Source of the DNA: Adineta ricciae | Taxonomy: Eukaryota > Rotifera > Eurotatoria > Adinetida > Adinetidae | NCBI GenBank assembly: GCA_905250025.1 | Contig: CAJNOJ010000256.1 | Location: forward strand, 62,001 to 126,000 | Direction of reading: 5' to 3' | Length of the DNA stretch: 64,000 bases | Shown here: positions 23,232-33,979 of the stretch, one piece after another | Layout: the number at the start of each line of letters is the position of its first letter | Numbering within the stretch: position 1 is the first letter of the stretch | Program-made: the position numbers and the translations under genes | Notes under the pieces: generated by a model | The model's database searches: none | Seen by the model: the letters and a program-made list of their open reading frames with translations, nothing else | Told to the model about the DNA's origin: nothing

Positions 23232-23714
23232 GTGCAATGTATTGCTGTAACGAGAAAAAAAGTATGTTAGTAAACTTTTGATGTTGGTTTTTTTTCAACT
23301 TTTTTCTTTCCTTTTACAAGCAAATGTGTTAGTGCTTGACAATTTCAGCTAATGTCCACAGAAAAAGAATAATAGACTACATAGTGCTCCGTCTTCGTGT
23401 AGAGACGAAAGTATACAGTACAAAGTATCTCAAACGAGTACATTTCAATATTAGAAAGATATGAGCGATAAAACGAATCTATGTAAAGAGTCTTTTTAAT
23501 TTAGAAAAATAGTCGTATATATTTCTTCGTATCCTTAATGCGCTCAAAGTTTCACCGGTGACCATTTATTTGCTATCAATTCTATATATCTCGCGAAACA
23601 TTGCAATAATTATCGCCATTGACATTGTCAGTCATCTGTAATAAGTATGGATTAATTTCTTGTCAGCTATCAAATTTAACTAACGATCACGACATCGATG
23701 AGATGTATTCCATA
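23232..23714. other. Intergenic, upstream of the ART-TPR gene
   Basis: Likely promoter and 5' untranslated side of the minus-strand ART-TPR gene. It is closely repeated at 25535-26020 and holds no open frame of note. No specific promoter motif can be assigned. Confidence 0.45.
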
Positions 23715-24056
23715 TCATCGCGTTGTCGATGGTGCCGCTGATATTAGTATTATGGTGAAGACGAAATTTTCGATGCTTGTCAATTTAGTGATTCCACTCG
23801 ATTCAGTGTTATTCGCCCGTCGTGATCGCGGATAGATCTTCACCGTGCGATGAGAAAGTAGATGAAGCGTTTTCATATACGAAAAATATTGTGGCATTAA
23901 TAACATTTCCAGAGATATGTAGTCGGGATGCTCTACATCAAAGTTAGATCCAGAAAAATGAAACCGACGAAAGTAATTGCCATTCATGGCCATGTGATAA
24001 TCCATACACACGTTGTGATGGTGAGTCAATGTTCGAATGGTCTTGATGAAGTCCAT
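23715..24056 (-). CDS. Hypothetical ORF or 3' exon (haplotype 2)
   Basis: 113 codons open from MDFIKTIRTL to a stop at 23715; no domain recognised. The frame contains MLLMPQYFSYMKTLHLL and a basic patch (KIYPRSRR). The homologous region at 26021-26360 has a Glu-to-stop change in the same frame. This could be a decaying gene, a terminal exon, or a chance frame. Confidence 0.3.
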   Translation of the reverse strand: MDFIKTIRTLTHHHNVCMDYHMAMNGNYFRRFHFSGSNFDVEHPDYISLEMLLMPQYFSYMKTLHLLSHRTVKIYPRSRRANNTESSGITKLTSIENFVFTIILISAAPSTTR

Positions 24057-24388
24057 TGTCCGACTTCGGGCCGATTCCGCAAAATCTCTTTCTATAACGG
24101 AATGCGGAGCCTAAGTGAATACTATTTCGCATGAAAGAATAAGAAATACATTCACTTCGATGACCTTTGCGCGTTAGCTCCCACCGGAATCTGCCGCCAC
24201 CTCTGAACAACGAGCCGTGCCTCTACAGTTTGAAATCGTGTGCTTTATCGTCTGAAAAGTAGTGAGAGTGTCTGTGATCTGCCACCCTCACCCCACCCTC
24301 AAGATGGCACTCGATTCTATCCTTAGTTACCAAATAAAACCCAACATTTCCATTCATCAGCAGTGATAGACCATCAAAATAAGTACGA

Positions 24389-25038
24389 TGTTCAATGTAA
24401 TCATCTTAGTTTTAGTACTGATCAATGGTTTACTGTCATTGTTAACGTTTACTAGTCGGGACAGGAAACTATTTATTTGTTCTGTCGATTACATCCACAG
24501 TAACAATTATTTTATTGACGTTAAAGTTAGGTTTATTGCTCTATAGTCAGTCGTCTGGTGTTATCAAACACGCGAGTTTTGACAAGAAGAAAAGTCAAAA
24601 GGTATCGAAATGGATGATTATGGCTATGTTTGTTGCCGTAACTGCAACGCATATCTCATGAACCTTTTTATCGTCATTTGAATGATGATATCGATATCGA
24701 CGAGCATCGAGTTTGGCGTCTATTTCAAGATCCTTCATCGATGCGCATCTATAATTCATTTATGACTTTAATACATTATATACGTCCGGTTTTAATCAAT
24801 CTTATTTCCGCTCTTTGGATTATTTCTATCGATGTCTCAGTTGACCATATTATTCATTAGTAGTAGATACATGCGATCGCCGCAAGAGCCTTGGGTTTAT
24901 CTTATCACTTATTTTCTTTTCATTTATTCCGTCAATATTAACATTCACTCTCAATGTCATCCTGTCAAAACATTACAAAAGTGAATTCAATACTGTTTAC
25001 GAAAGAACAGTTGGTCGATTTCGTATCACTGGAATATG
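24389..25038 (+). pseudogene. Seven-TM receptor pseudogene (haplotype 2)
   Basis: Frame-shifted pieces follow the order of a bdelloid receptor family. They are: a TM1-like start (MFNVIILVLVLINGLLSLL), a TM2-like segment, then directly KKKSQKVSKWMIMAMFV (TM4 border), then DEHRVWRLFQDPSSMRIYNS (extracellular loop 2) and PVLINLISALWIISI (TM5). A TM7-like end follows, with SKHYKSEFNT-type and ERTVGRFR-like tails. TM3 and the third cytoplasmic loop are missing, and stops interrupt the frame. The copy at 26660-27346 has the same deletions, so the decay predates the split of the two haplotypes. Confidence 0.65.
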
Positions 25039-25056
25039 ATGGAAAATGCAAAAGCA

Positions 25057-25415
25057 TCAAGCAGGAATTTTGTAAAATCTCAGGACACCTTGTTTTTGTC
25101 TGCCGCAACCCGTAACTGCTCCGACGAGAAGGCAGGTATTATTGCAGACAAATCGCATTCGAATAGAAACATTCTCAATCGCTTGAACTTCATCTGTTCG
25201 TATTGGTACCATACTTTTATCATTTGGATCAGCCGATATTTTGTAACATTGATTCTTGTCGTTGATAACTATCCATGTTTCTCGTCCGAATGGAATTTGC
25301 ATTCTGTGATGCAATGGGAATGAATTGTTTGGTTTTGGAATTCGTTTCATCAAAGTTAGTTGATCGTCATATTTTCTTAAATCGACAAATTCGACACGAT
25401 CATTGCATCGAATAT
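25057..25415 (-). CDS. Coiled-coil/propeller protein, 3' end only (haplotype 2)
   Basis: About 118 codons up to the stop match the C-terminus of the gene at 27363-29026 (VEFVDLRKYDDQLTLMKR, GVLRFYKIPA). It differs by substitutions such as CGR for NSK. It is cut on its 5' side by the 'n' at 25416. It ends about 20 bp from the oppositely oriented receptor relic. Confidence 0.75.
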
Positions 25416-25416
25416 N
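25416..25416. other. Single-N assembly junction
   Basis: Left of it the sequence matches 27363-27722; right of it a short inverted repeat leads into a copy of the ART-TPR gene start. It marks the switch from haplotype 2 back to haplotype 1. Confidence 0.8.
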
Positions 25417-25429
25417 CTTCAGTTCATAT

Positions 25430-25529
25430 GGCGCCGTTAGACATAAAACGTACCATAACACACGTAAAAACAGCTTTTGATATGGCAATTTCTTCGTGTG
25501 TTATGGTACGTTTTATGTCTAACGGCGCC
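25430..25529. repeat. Perfect 35-bp inverted repeat with a 30-bp loop
   Basis: Arms 25430-25464 and 25495-25529 are exact reverse complements, bounded by ggcgcc at the outer ends. The right arm is coding sequence of the ART-TPR gene start, present once at about 23190-23226. The left arm exists only at this contig edge, so a fold-back artefact is likely. Confidence 0.85.
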
Positions 25530-25534
25530 TCCAT
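25465..25534 (-). CDS. ART-TPR gene, first codons (haplotype 1)
   Basis: An ATG at 25534 opens the same N-terminus as the complete gene (MEAPLDIKRTIT against METPLDIKRTIT). After about 23 codons it runs into the inverted repeat and the 'n' at 25416. With the 3' fragment at 15333-15814 it represents the two ends of one haplotype 1 allele whose middle is absent from the window. Confidence 0.6.
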
Positions 25535-26020
25535 GTGCAATGTATTGCTGTTACGAGAAAAAAAGTGTGTTAGTAAACTTTTGATGTTGGTTTTTTTTTT
25601 CAACTTTTTTCTTTCCTTTTACAAGCAAACGTGTTAGTGCTTGACAATTTCAGCTAATGTCGACAGAAAAAGAATAATAGACCACATAGTGCTCTGTCTT
25701 CGTGTAGAGACGAAAGTGTACAGTACAAAGTATCTCAAACGAGTACACTTCAATATTAGAAAAGATGTGAACGATAAAACGAGTCTATGTAAAGAGTCTT
25801 TTTAATTTAGAAAAATAGTCGTATATATTTCTTCGTATCCTTGATGCGCTCAGAGTTTCACCGTTGACCATTTATTTGCCACCAATTCTATATATCTCGC
25901 GAAATATTGCAATAGTTATCGCCATTGACATTGTCAGTCATCTGTAATAAGTATGGATTAATTTGTTGTCAGCTATCAAATTTAACAAACGATCACGACA
26001 TCGATGACATGTATTCCATA

Positions 26021-26360
26021 TCATGGCGTTGTCGATGGTGCCACTGATATTATTATTATGGTGAAGACGAAATTTTCGATGCTTGTCAATTTAGTGATTC
26101 CACTCGATTCAGTGTTATTCGCCCGTCGTGATCGCGGATAGATCTTCACAGTGCGATGATAAAGTAGATGAAGCGTTTTCATATACGAAAAATATTGTGG
26201 CATTAAAAACATTTCCACAGATATGTAGTCGGGATGCTACACATCAAAGTTTGATCCAGAAAAATGAAACCGACGAAAGTAATTGCCATTCATGACCATG
26301 TGATAATCCATACACACGTTGTGATGGTGAGCCAATGTTCGAATGGCCTTGATGAAGTCC
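26021..26360 (-). pseudogene. Hypothetical ORF, haplotype 1 copy with a stop codon
   Basis: Aligned to 23715-24056, but the frame is interrupted after NFDV by TAG where the other copy has GAG. The remaining 3' part (MLLMPQYF-like to the stop at 26021) is open. If the ORF was ever a gene, this allele is truncated. Confidence 0.35.
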
Positions 26361-26659
26361 ATTGTCCGACTTCGGGCCGATTCCGCAAAATCTCTTTCTA
26401 TAATGGAACGCGGAACCTAAGAGAATACTATTTCGCATGAAAGAATAAGAAATGCATTCACTTCGATGACCTTTGCGCGTTAGCTCCCACCGAAATCTGT
26501 CGCCACCTCTACAGTTTGAAATCGTTTGCTTTATCATCTGAAAAGTGGTGAGGGTGTCTGTGATCTGCCACCCTCATCCCACCCTCAAGATGGCACTCGA
26601 TTCGATCCTTAGTTACCATATAAAACCCAACATTTCCATTCATCAGCAGTGATAGACCA

Positions 26660-27346
26660 TGGAAATAAGTACGATGTTCAATGTAATCATCTTAGTTTTA
26701 GGACTGATCAATGGTTTACTGTCATTGTTAACGTTTACTCAAAAAGTCGTAAGATCATAGTCGGAACAGGAAACTATTTATTTGTTCTGTCGATTACATC
26801 CATACTAACAATTATTTTATTGACATTAAAGTTAGGTTTATTGATCTATAGTCAATCGTCTGGTGTTATCAAACCCGCGAGTTTTGACAAGAAGAAAAGT
26901 CAAACGGTATCGAAGTGGATGATTATGGCTGTGTTTGTTGCCGTAACTGCAACGCATATCCCATGAACCTTTTTATCGCCATTTGACTGATGATATCGAC
27001 ATCAACGAGCATCGAGTTTGGCGTCTAGTTCAAGATCCTTCATCGATGCGTATCTATAATTCATTTATGACTTTAATACATTATTATATACGTCCGGTTT
27101 TAATCAATCTTATTTACGCTCTTTGGATTATTTCTATTGATGCCTCATTTGACCATATTATTCATTAGTAGTAGATACATGCGATCGCCGCGTGAGTCTT
27201 GGATTTATCGTATCGCTTATTTTCTTTTCATTTATTCCGTCAATATTAACATTCACTCTCAATGTCATCCCGTCAAAACATTACAAAAGTGAATTCAATA
27301 CTGTTTACGAAAGAACAGTTCGTCGATTTCGTATTACTGGAATGTT
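26660..27346 (+). pseudogene. Seven-TM receptor pseudogene (haplotype 1)
   Basis: Collinear with 24389-25038 and carries the same family blocks: INGLLSLLTFTQK (TM1 end), LFVLSITSILTIILLTLKLG (TM2), KWMIMAVFVAVTAT (TM4), DEHRVWRLVQDPSSMRIYNS (loop 2) and YERTVRRFRI (C-tail). TM3 and much of TM5-TM6 are deleted, and a stop follows the first intracellular loop. It ends tail-to-tail with the coiled-coil/propeller gene, 16 bp from that gene's stop codon. Confidence 0.65.
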
Positions 27347-27362
27347 GGAAAATGAAACAGCA

Positions 27363-29026
27363 TCAAGCAGGAATTTTGTAAAATTTCAGGACACCTTGTT
27401 TTTGTTTGCTGTTACCCGTAACTGCTCCGACGAGAAGGTAGGTATTATTGCAGACAAATCGCATTCGAATAGAAACATTCTCAATTGCTTGAACTTCATC
27501 TGTTCGTATTGGTACCATACTTTTATCATTTGGATCAGCCGATATTTTGTAACATTGATTCTTGTCGTTGATAACTAACCATGTTTCTCGTCCGAATGGA
27601 ATTTGCATTCTGTGATCCAATGGGAATGAATTATTTGCTTTTGGAATTCGTTTCATCAAAGTTAGTTGATCGTCATATTTTCTTAAATCGACAAATTCGA
27701 CACGATCATTGCATCGAATATTCATTGCTAAATAGGTACCAGCAAGATTTAATGTTATTAATCGGATTTCATCGTTTTCTTCATAGTCCAAGTCTACTTT
27801 CGACCATCCTCTTTTCATCATCCATGAATTAGTGTTGATTAACTCAATGCGACGATAGCCACGATTGAGAAATAAATAATCAGGCAAACCGGGCGATGTT
27901 GTAATAAAACGAAAGAATTCTGCAGCTTTGCTACACCGTTGTGTCACGTCGTATTTCAAAGAATAAACATGTATCGATTTAATATAAATAAAATCACCAA
28001 ATTTCACTTGCGGTGTTTGCTGATCGATTTCTAACGATAGGGTATACAATCTGTACCGATAAAGGACCAGAAAGCAGTCCATAAATGAACACCAATGAAT
28101 ACAAGTTGCAAAATTGTTGTGTTGAGGTTCACCCCAAGGACGTTCATCGATTTGTTTTTCATGATCAAATAGCCTTAATTTCTTGTCGTCTTTTAGTAGA
28201 ATAACATTATATTTGTCGCAAACATCAAAAACTCCATATTGAATTTCATCCGTTGGCAATTCAATCTGTTTTTCGCAAGGCGTACACAGAGCTTTCTCTA
28301 TCCGAATAGCATCTTCATTGGATTCTTCATACTCGCCTAAAATAAATAAATAAATATATAGCTTCAGCTATAAATCAAGACTATGAGTATCTACCATTTG
28401 CTGCATATTGTTGAATGACGGTTGTCTCGTTTTCTTGCATCTCCTTATCTTGCACTTCGACATTGACTAGACGTTGTTGAATAGTGGCAAGTTGACTTTC
28501 GATAGTCTCGGTTTTGTGACTTATTTTCGCAAAGTTTTGCTGACAACTATCAATGCGTTCGATGCATTCCTTATTGTTTGACTCTACCAGATAGCAGCGT
28601 TCATCGAAATCTTTAGCCAGTTGATCAAGATCTGGAATTGTAATTGAGTGCGACGCATCTGAGTTTGTAGAAGGTGATCGCTGTTCAACTTGACAGATAC
28701 GTGACTCGAGTTCTCGATTTTGTGAGCGTAGGCGACCTTGCTCTTCCTGAAGGTTCCGAACTTTTGATTTCAGATCTTGATTTTCAGCTTTTATTGCCTG
28801 GAACTCTGCGCGCATACGATTGAAATTTTCTTCAAGTCTTTGACTGTCGAACTCCGATCGACCTAGGATAGACAATACAAAAAATATCCGATAATTTAAA
28901 GTCCAGATCCATACTGTCAGCTCGAAAGCCACGTCGATCACTAGAAGAATTCGATTGACGAGACGATCTTCGTTTTCGAGAAGAACGACTCGATATTCCG
29001 CTGTAGTGTCCACCATTTGAATCCAT
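27363..29026 (-). CDS. Coiled-coil protein with a C-terminal propeller-like region
   Basis: Three exons: 29026-28915, 28862-28395 and 28336-27363. Introns are 52 and 58 nt with matching phases, giving 517 residues. The N-terminus is Ser/Arg-rich (SSRSSRKRRSSRQS), possibly a phosphorylated nuclear segment. Residues about 40-190 form a long coiled coil (FQAIKAENQDLKSKVRNLQE), with a second helical stretch ending near QENETTVIQQY. Exon 3 gives a beta-rich region with WD-like strands (KLRLFDHEK, VEFVDLRKYDD, WLVINDKNQCYKIS), probably a divergent propeller. No catalytic motif is seen. The layout suggests an adaptor or scaffold; the family is not identified. Confidence 0.75.
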
Positions 29027-29237
29027 GTGTATGAGTCTGTTTCAAGTTAACGACTGGGTAAAAATGATTGTGATGAAGAAAACAAATGCAAACCTTTACG
29101 CACGCCACAATGCAGACTGTGAATAAAAGAGAAGAACAGAAAAATCTACTTGAGTTGTTTCCTGTGAAATTTATTTAAAAACAAAAACATCATGCATCAC
29201 ATTCACATATAGCACAAGAGAAAGAAAGAGTACTTCT

Positions 29238-31936
29238 TTAAGCTATTTGTTGAGAAACATGGTTTATTAGCAGTTCGAGTTTGGTCTGATCTCCCTCAAG
29301 TAGTTCTAGAACTCGTTTTCGACCTTTGTTTGCTAATGTTTGCCACAGTGTCTTGTTCGAAGCACAACGCTTCTCCAGTATAACTATTGCTAAGACCGTT
29401 GTGATAATCATCTGTTGAGTACTGTTGTCTATCGTAAAAAATTGCGATGGAATGAAATCACTGAGCGATTTGTTAGTTAATTTCTTAATATCGTCGTCTG
29501 TTAATTTCCATAATCCATCGTACTGCTGTTTCTCAATGAAGCGTTCAATCAGCTGTTGTTCATCTGTTGGCCAATTTACAGCGAGATCTCGATGATTAGT
29601 TGATAATGTTTCTTTCGTATCAATAGAAACAGATTTTTTTGTAAAAAACGACGAAGCAAAATTAGCAATTGGCTTGAAGATAGAACCAACATTCGTACTA
29701 GATTTCTTGTAAAACATTGCAGACTCCAACATCAAACAGTCAGCTTGCGCCGCCAACGAATCAAGACGTTCGCTTCTAGTCAACGCACATTGCACATTTG
29801 CACTCATCAAACTACGAACGGCATCAACATCAGTTTGCAATATGCCAAGCGTAGGAAACCCAGCTGAAGATCCATAGCCTCCCGGTTGATTGAGTAAGTT
29901 TTGGTATGTAGGCCCAGGCATAATTGATATTTCACGTAATTCCATATTTGTATTACTTTCCTTGTTGGCATCGAGCCGTTTCTCAACACCAATGAAAGCC
30001 GTGTATGGACAAAGTATACCGTATTTGGTGGAAAGATCAATTAGCAATTCCTTAGGTGTATCGTTCGAAGTATGTTGAAGCTTGCGAAGGATTGCTTTGG
30101 CAGCTAAACGTGTGATCGTTTGTGAACTGTTATTTGACATCGGCTGTTGAATCGAAACTATACTGATTGGATCTGAGTATTCTTTCGATGATAGTTCAAC
30201 TGTTGTTTTCTCATCAAAGGGTATGGATTCATCAAGCAGCGCATAAAACAGCATTCGATCACCGATGAAGACAGGAAATGGACGTTCCGACAGACTGTGA
30301 AGCACTGTTTGGTTGGTTTTCCATTTGACGCTCATATTCGACAGACCCGAACGAAGAGCACGGGTCAGTTGCTCTGCTACATGGATATCAACATTGGTGT
30401 TCGGTGGAATAAAAGTAGAATGACCGTTCGTTGCATGTGCCAAACCCTTAACAAGCGCACGACTCGGCTAAGAGAAACAAAAGATCATTTTCGTAATGCA
30501 TAGTAGACAAATCGACTGATAATCTTACCGAGTGACCAAGACCGAATGAGAAAATTCGTGTGTATTCAGCCATTGCTTTGCAAACATTCGTTACTTGATC
30601 AACATTTGACACTTCTCCATCGGTGAGTAGAAATATTTGTCTCATACGCCCTTCAGCTGGTTTATTTTCCGTAAGCCAAGTCAATGGTCTAAGTAATTCC
30701 GTTCCACCCAAATCAGCAGACATGTTTTTAATCAATGTTTCTGCCTGATCCATCGTTTTCTCATTATACTGCACCGACACCTGTGTATCGAAGAGCGGTA
30801 TAAATGACGATCCAAAGCGAATAATGTTGAAATAACAATGAACCGGTAGACTTTTCAAGAAAAGTAACATCGCTTTACGTGCAAGACCTATTTTGTTTTC
30901 ATCTTGCATCGAGCCACTACAGTCGATTACAAATAGAAATTCATCAGTTGTGTTGTCCTTGTTCTGTCGACAATCCTGTTCATTGGGCATGAATGAAATC
31001 ATCAGAGCGCTCTTTTCAGCAGCAGCGATTATACTTGTTTTCGTTTGTGATAATTCAACATCAATAATAATATCACGACTAAAATGCAACACGCACTTTT
31101 TTTTAGAAAAGGAGATGTTTTCCTCGTAGATGGTAACTTACTCTAGTTGAACTGATTGTTGACTGAATTGAATAAGAAAATTGTCGGGATTGCTCATGTC
31201 TATTTTGATCGGATGCGATGGTGATGAAACACCACTGACGTTTTGAGCTAATCGATCCACACGACATTGTAAATCGATGGCATAAGGAACTGATTCAGCG
31301 TATTGAGCTTGAGTTCCGCCTGGTGATGAAATACCTTTGTGTTCAGGAGAATAACGTGGTGCAATTGTAGTAGGAATGACAAAACGAATGATTGGCTTTT
31401 CATTTCCATGCAAAAGATCAAGTTCGCTGACGTAACTAATAGTAATACGACATTTACTCTTTGGTTTCAGTCTACAATGGAATTGAAGAAGGTCAATATG
31501 TAACGCGATGTCTCGAAAGATACGTACGCTCCTACACTAACAATGAATATATCCTTGGAAGCTTCATCTTGCTCAAGCAAGTAAGCACCATGACCTGAAG
31601 CCAATGCTTCTGAATACTCTTGTTGTGCTACTTTCTTTTCTTTCAGTTCGGCAATGATTTCACGTTCGTCATCTATGTGAGCCATGAACGCATAGATAGC
31701 AGCATTTTCTTCAACTGGAAAACTGAAAAACAAGAAAATGTAGATGTTATAATCTACTTGTTTTTCTATTACCAGTAGACCGCTTCAATTGGCACGGATT
31801 CGTCATTTTGAAACAATTGAGTGATAGTGACATCAGCAGCGAACGAATTTATGTGAACATTGACGGAGACTTCTCTTAGAGGAACTAGTTCTTTCGAAAT
31901 AGATGAAGAAGCGTTCTCCTTTTTAATGTAAAGCAT
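29238..31936 (-). CDS. VIT and von Willebrand factor A domain protein (VWA5-like), complete
   Basis: Five exons: 31936-31773, 31722-31528, 31471-31142, 31078-30529 and 30467-29238; introns are 50-63 nt and phases agree, giving 822 residues. The VIT domain fills residues about 1-130 (VPIEAVYCFPVEENAA). The VWA domain starts near residue 275 with an intact MIDAS: FVIDCSGSMQ (D-x-S-x-S), GGTELLRPL (Thr) and LLTDGEVSN (Asp). The C-terminal region has no assigned domain. It resembles VWA5A/5B and the inter-alpha-inhibitor heavy chain. No signal peptide is seen, so it is probably cytosolic like VWA5A, binding partners through the metal site. A 3'-truncated allele lies at 41141-42213. Confidence 0.87.
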
Positions 31937-32724
31937 TGCTATACTTTTGACGTTGTGTTGTGTAATATTTAGTATCTATCAGTCTTTTATAGGGTAGGTG
32001 AGAAACAGAAAATCGTATGAGTCAGCAAGGTAGCTGCGTGTCAAAGAAAAAAAAGTCGATGAATCATCGCAAACGTGTATATTACCATGCGATTGTGCAA
32101 GTATAGGAAAAAATTACTCACATGCGACTGGGGATAGTTTTTATTAAAATAAGTCGCAATACCTGGCTGACTCAATACTGATTCATCATACATTTGAGTA
32201 GTATTATCTGTTACAATTTTTATGAGAGATAAGTCGACGTTATATTGTTTTAATATTTACATCGTCCATCGTATCATAAATTATTCTTCTTCATAGTTTT
32301 CAACTTGTATATTTGTAAATCAACCATTCCGTACGTTTTACTCTATCAGTAAAATTGAATAGTCAGTTTTTATTTATTTTAAAATAATTTATATGAAAGA
32401 GTGTGCACTCTTCATTTTTTTTCTGATTCAATGACAACCAAACACTTTCGTTTATTTCACAATGACACGATCAGAAGCAATTGTGTACACCCACTACTAT
32501 GCGACTGTCGCGATGTGTTCGATTGTTGGCAGGGTAGAATAGATGCACAACAAAAGAGAATGTTGCTGACGTAACAAATTACTGTTTACATATACACCTA
32601 TACTCTATTGAAAAGTAGAAAGAGCGATGAAAGTAGCTTACTTGTTGATCAGAAGTACTCTAGCTCAATTGTTAGTAGTAGTCATTTACTCTTTCACTCG
32701 CAAAAGATTGTCACTATTCATCAG
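31937..32724. promoter_or_regulatory. Shared divergent promoter region
   Basis: This 0.8-kb gap lies between the head of the minus-strand VIT-VWA gene and the head of a plus-strand membrane protein gene. The counterpart 42214-43002 is conserved nearly throughout, with short indels only. No core promoter element can be named with confidence. Confidence 0.4.
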
Positions 32725-33878
32725 ATGTCCGTGTCGAATTCTGTACCGCATCGCTTTGCTGTGCATAGAAGGGTAGGGCAATGGTAGATTGAACAATTCT
32801 AGCATTTACTATCGCTCTAATTTAGATCCCAAACGCAACCTATATTCACACACGCCCAAGGATAGTGTCAGTTTCTCAGCCACTACAACCACCACTAACG
32901 AGTATAGCTTATATTAACATACTTCCAAGATCGGTACCAATTGTTCGCTCGCCACCAGTACTCGAAACTCCGACACAGTCAGCACCAGAACTTTCTGTTT
33001 CGCCTACACTCTCCACATCAAAAGAAGCATTCGTTGTCAAGGACGGCCTATCAGAAACCGATCCATTTTGGACACGATGCTATGCGAAGTAAGCCATTTT
33101 TGTTTAGCAGCATCAAAGAAAATCTCTTGGCGTGTTTCAGATGCGGACTTTTTTGTTGCACGCCATGGTGTTGGGCTATTTCAGCGGTAATCTTAGGTGG
33201 CGCCATTGGAGCGATCATATTTTTTGCACTACGAAACAGTAAGCTAAAGATAAAAATACCTTGTAATTGCTCTATATGTGTGATTATAATTAGCCGCTGC
33301 GATAACAACCGGAACAACAACAACAACCATCAGCACAACGACTATCTATGTGCCAAGTGGTAAGTTCTTTCGCAAGAAAAAGAAGGAAATTCACTTAAAA
33401 TTTTTATCTAGCGATATTGAACAATACATGCACATCGATAGTCAGTAATTCACCTACTGTTCTAGTGTACCTAACAAACTCAACGTCGTTCTCCTACACG
33501 TTCTATCAATATACATATGTCGCTGCATCGACGACGACAACTATGATGTTAGCTATGCGTCAAGATCCTAGTTACTGGTGTCTCGATGATATTTCTGTAA
33601 CCTACAATGGTGTACAAATGTGGCAAAATGGCGGTTTTGAATTGAGTCCGTTAACAACATATTATACTTATTGTAATCCAAACGGGGCAGCTTCTAGCGG
33701 TAATATATCACCATCATGTCCCAATTCTGGAAGCTATAGTTTTAAAGATGGTTCAGTAACATATTCCGATTATATCAGTCAATCGTTTTCCACGGTAGTT
33801 GGTGGAACGTACAATATCAGTTTTTGGCTATCGAACTTAGGTGCTCCTACGAATAGTTTTATTATCATCATCGGTTAA
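32725..33878 (+). CDS. Single-pass membrane protein with carbohydrate-binding-like ectodomain (haplotype 1)
   Basis: Five exons: 32725-32772, 32826-33088, 33141-33238, 33294-33359 and 33412-33878; phases agree, giving 313 residues. The N-terminal about 105 residues are Pro/Ser-rich and probably cytosolic. A cysteine pair (KCGLFCCTPWCW) precedes one TM helix (ISAVILGGAIGAIIFFAL), which implies a type II protein. A short Thr-rich stalk follows. The ectodomain (WCLDDISVTYN, NGGFE, GSYSFKDGSVTYSDYISQSF) has the look of a galactose-binding/DUF642-like jelly roll; the ligand is unknown. The first exon and start are the weakest part of the model. The gene is convergent with the UAS/F-box gene, 101 bp away. 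Confidence 0.75.
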
Positions 33879-33979
33879 TGGACAGTTCTCGAATGTGACT
33901 GCTATAGAAGCAAATATACTCGATGATGAAACACAATATTTATGATTCTTGTTTTATTGTTTGAATATTTTGAAAAATA

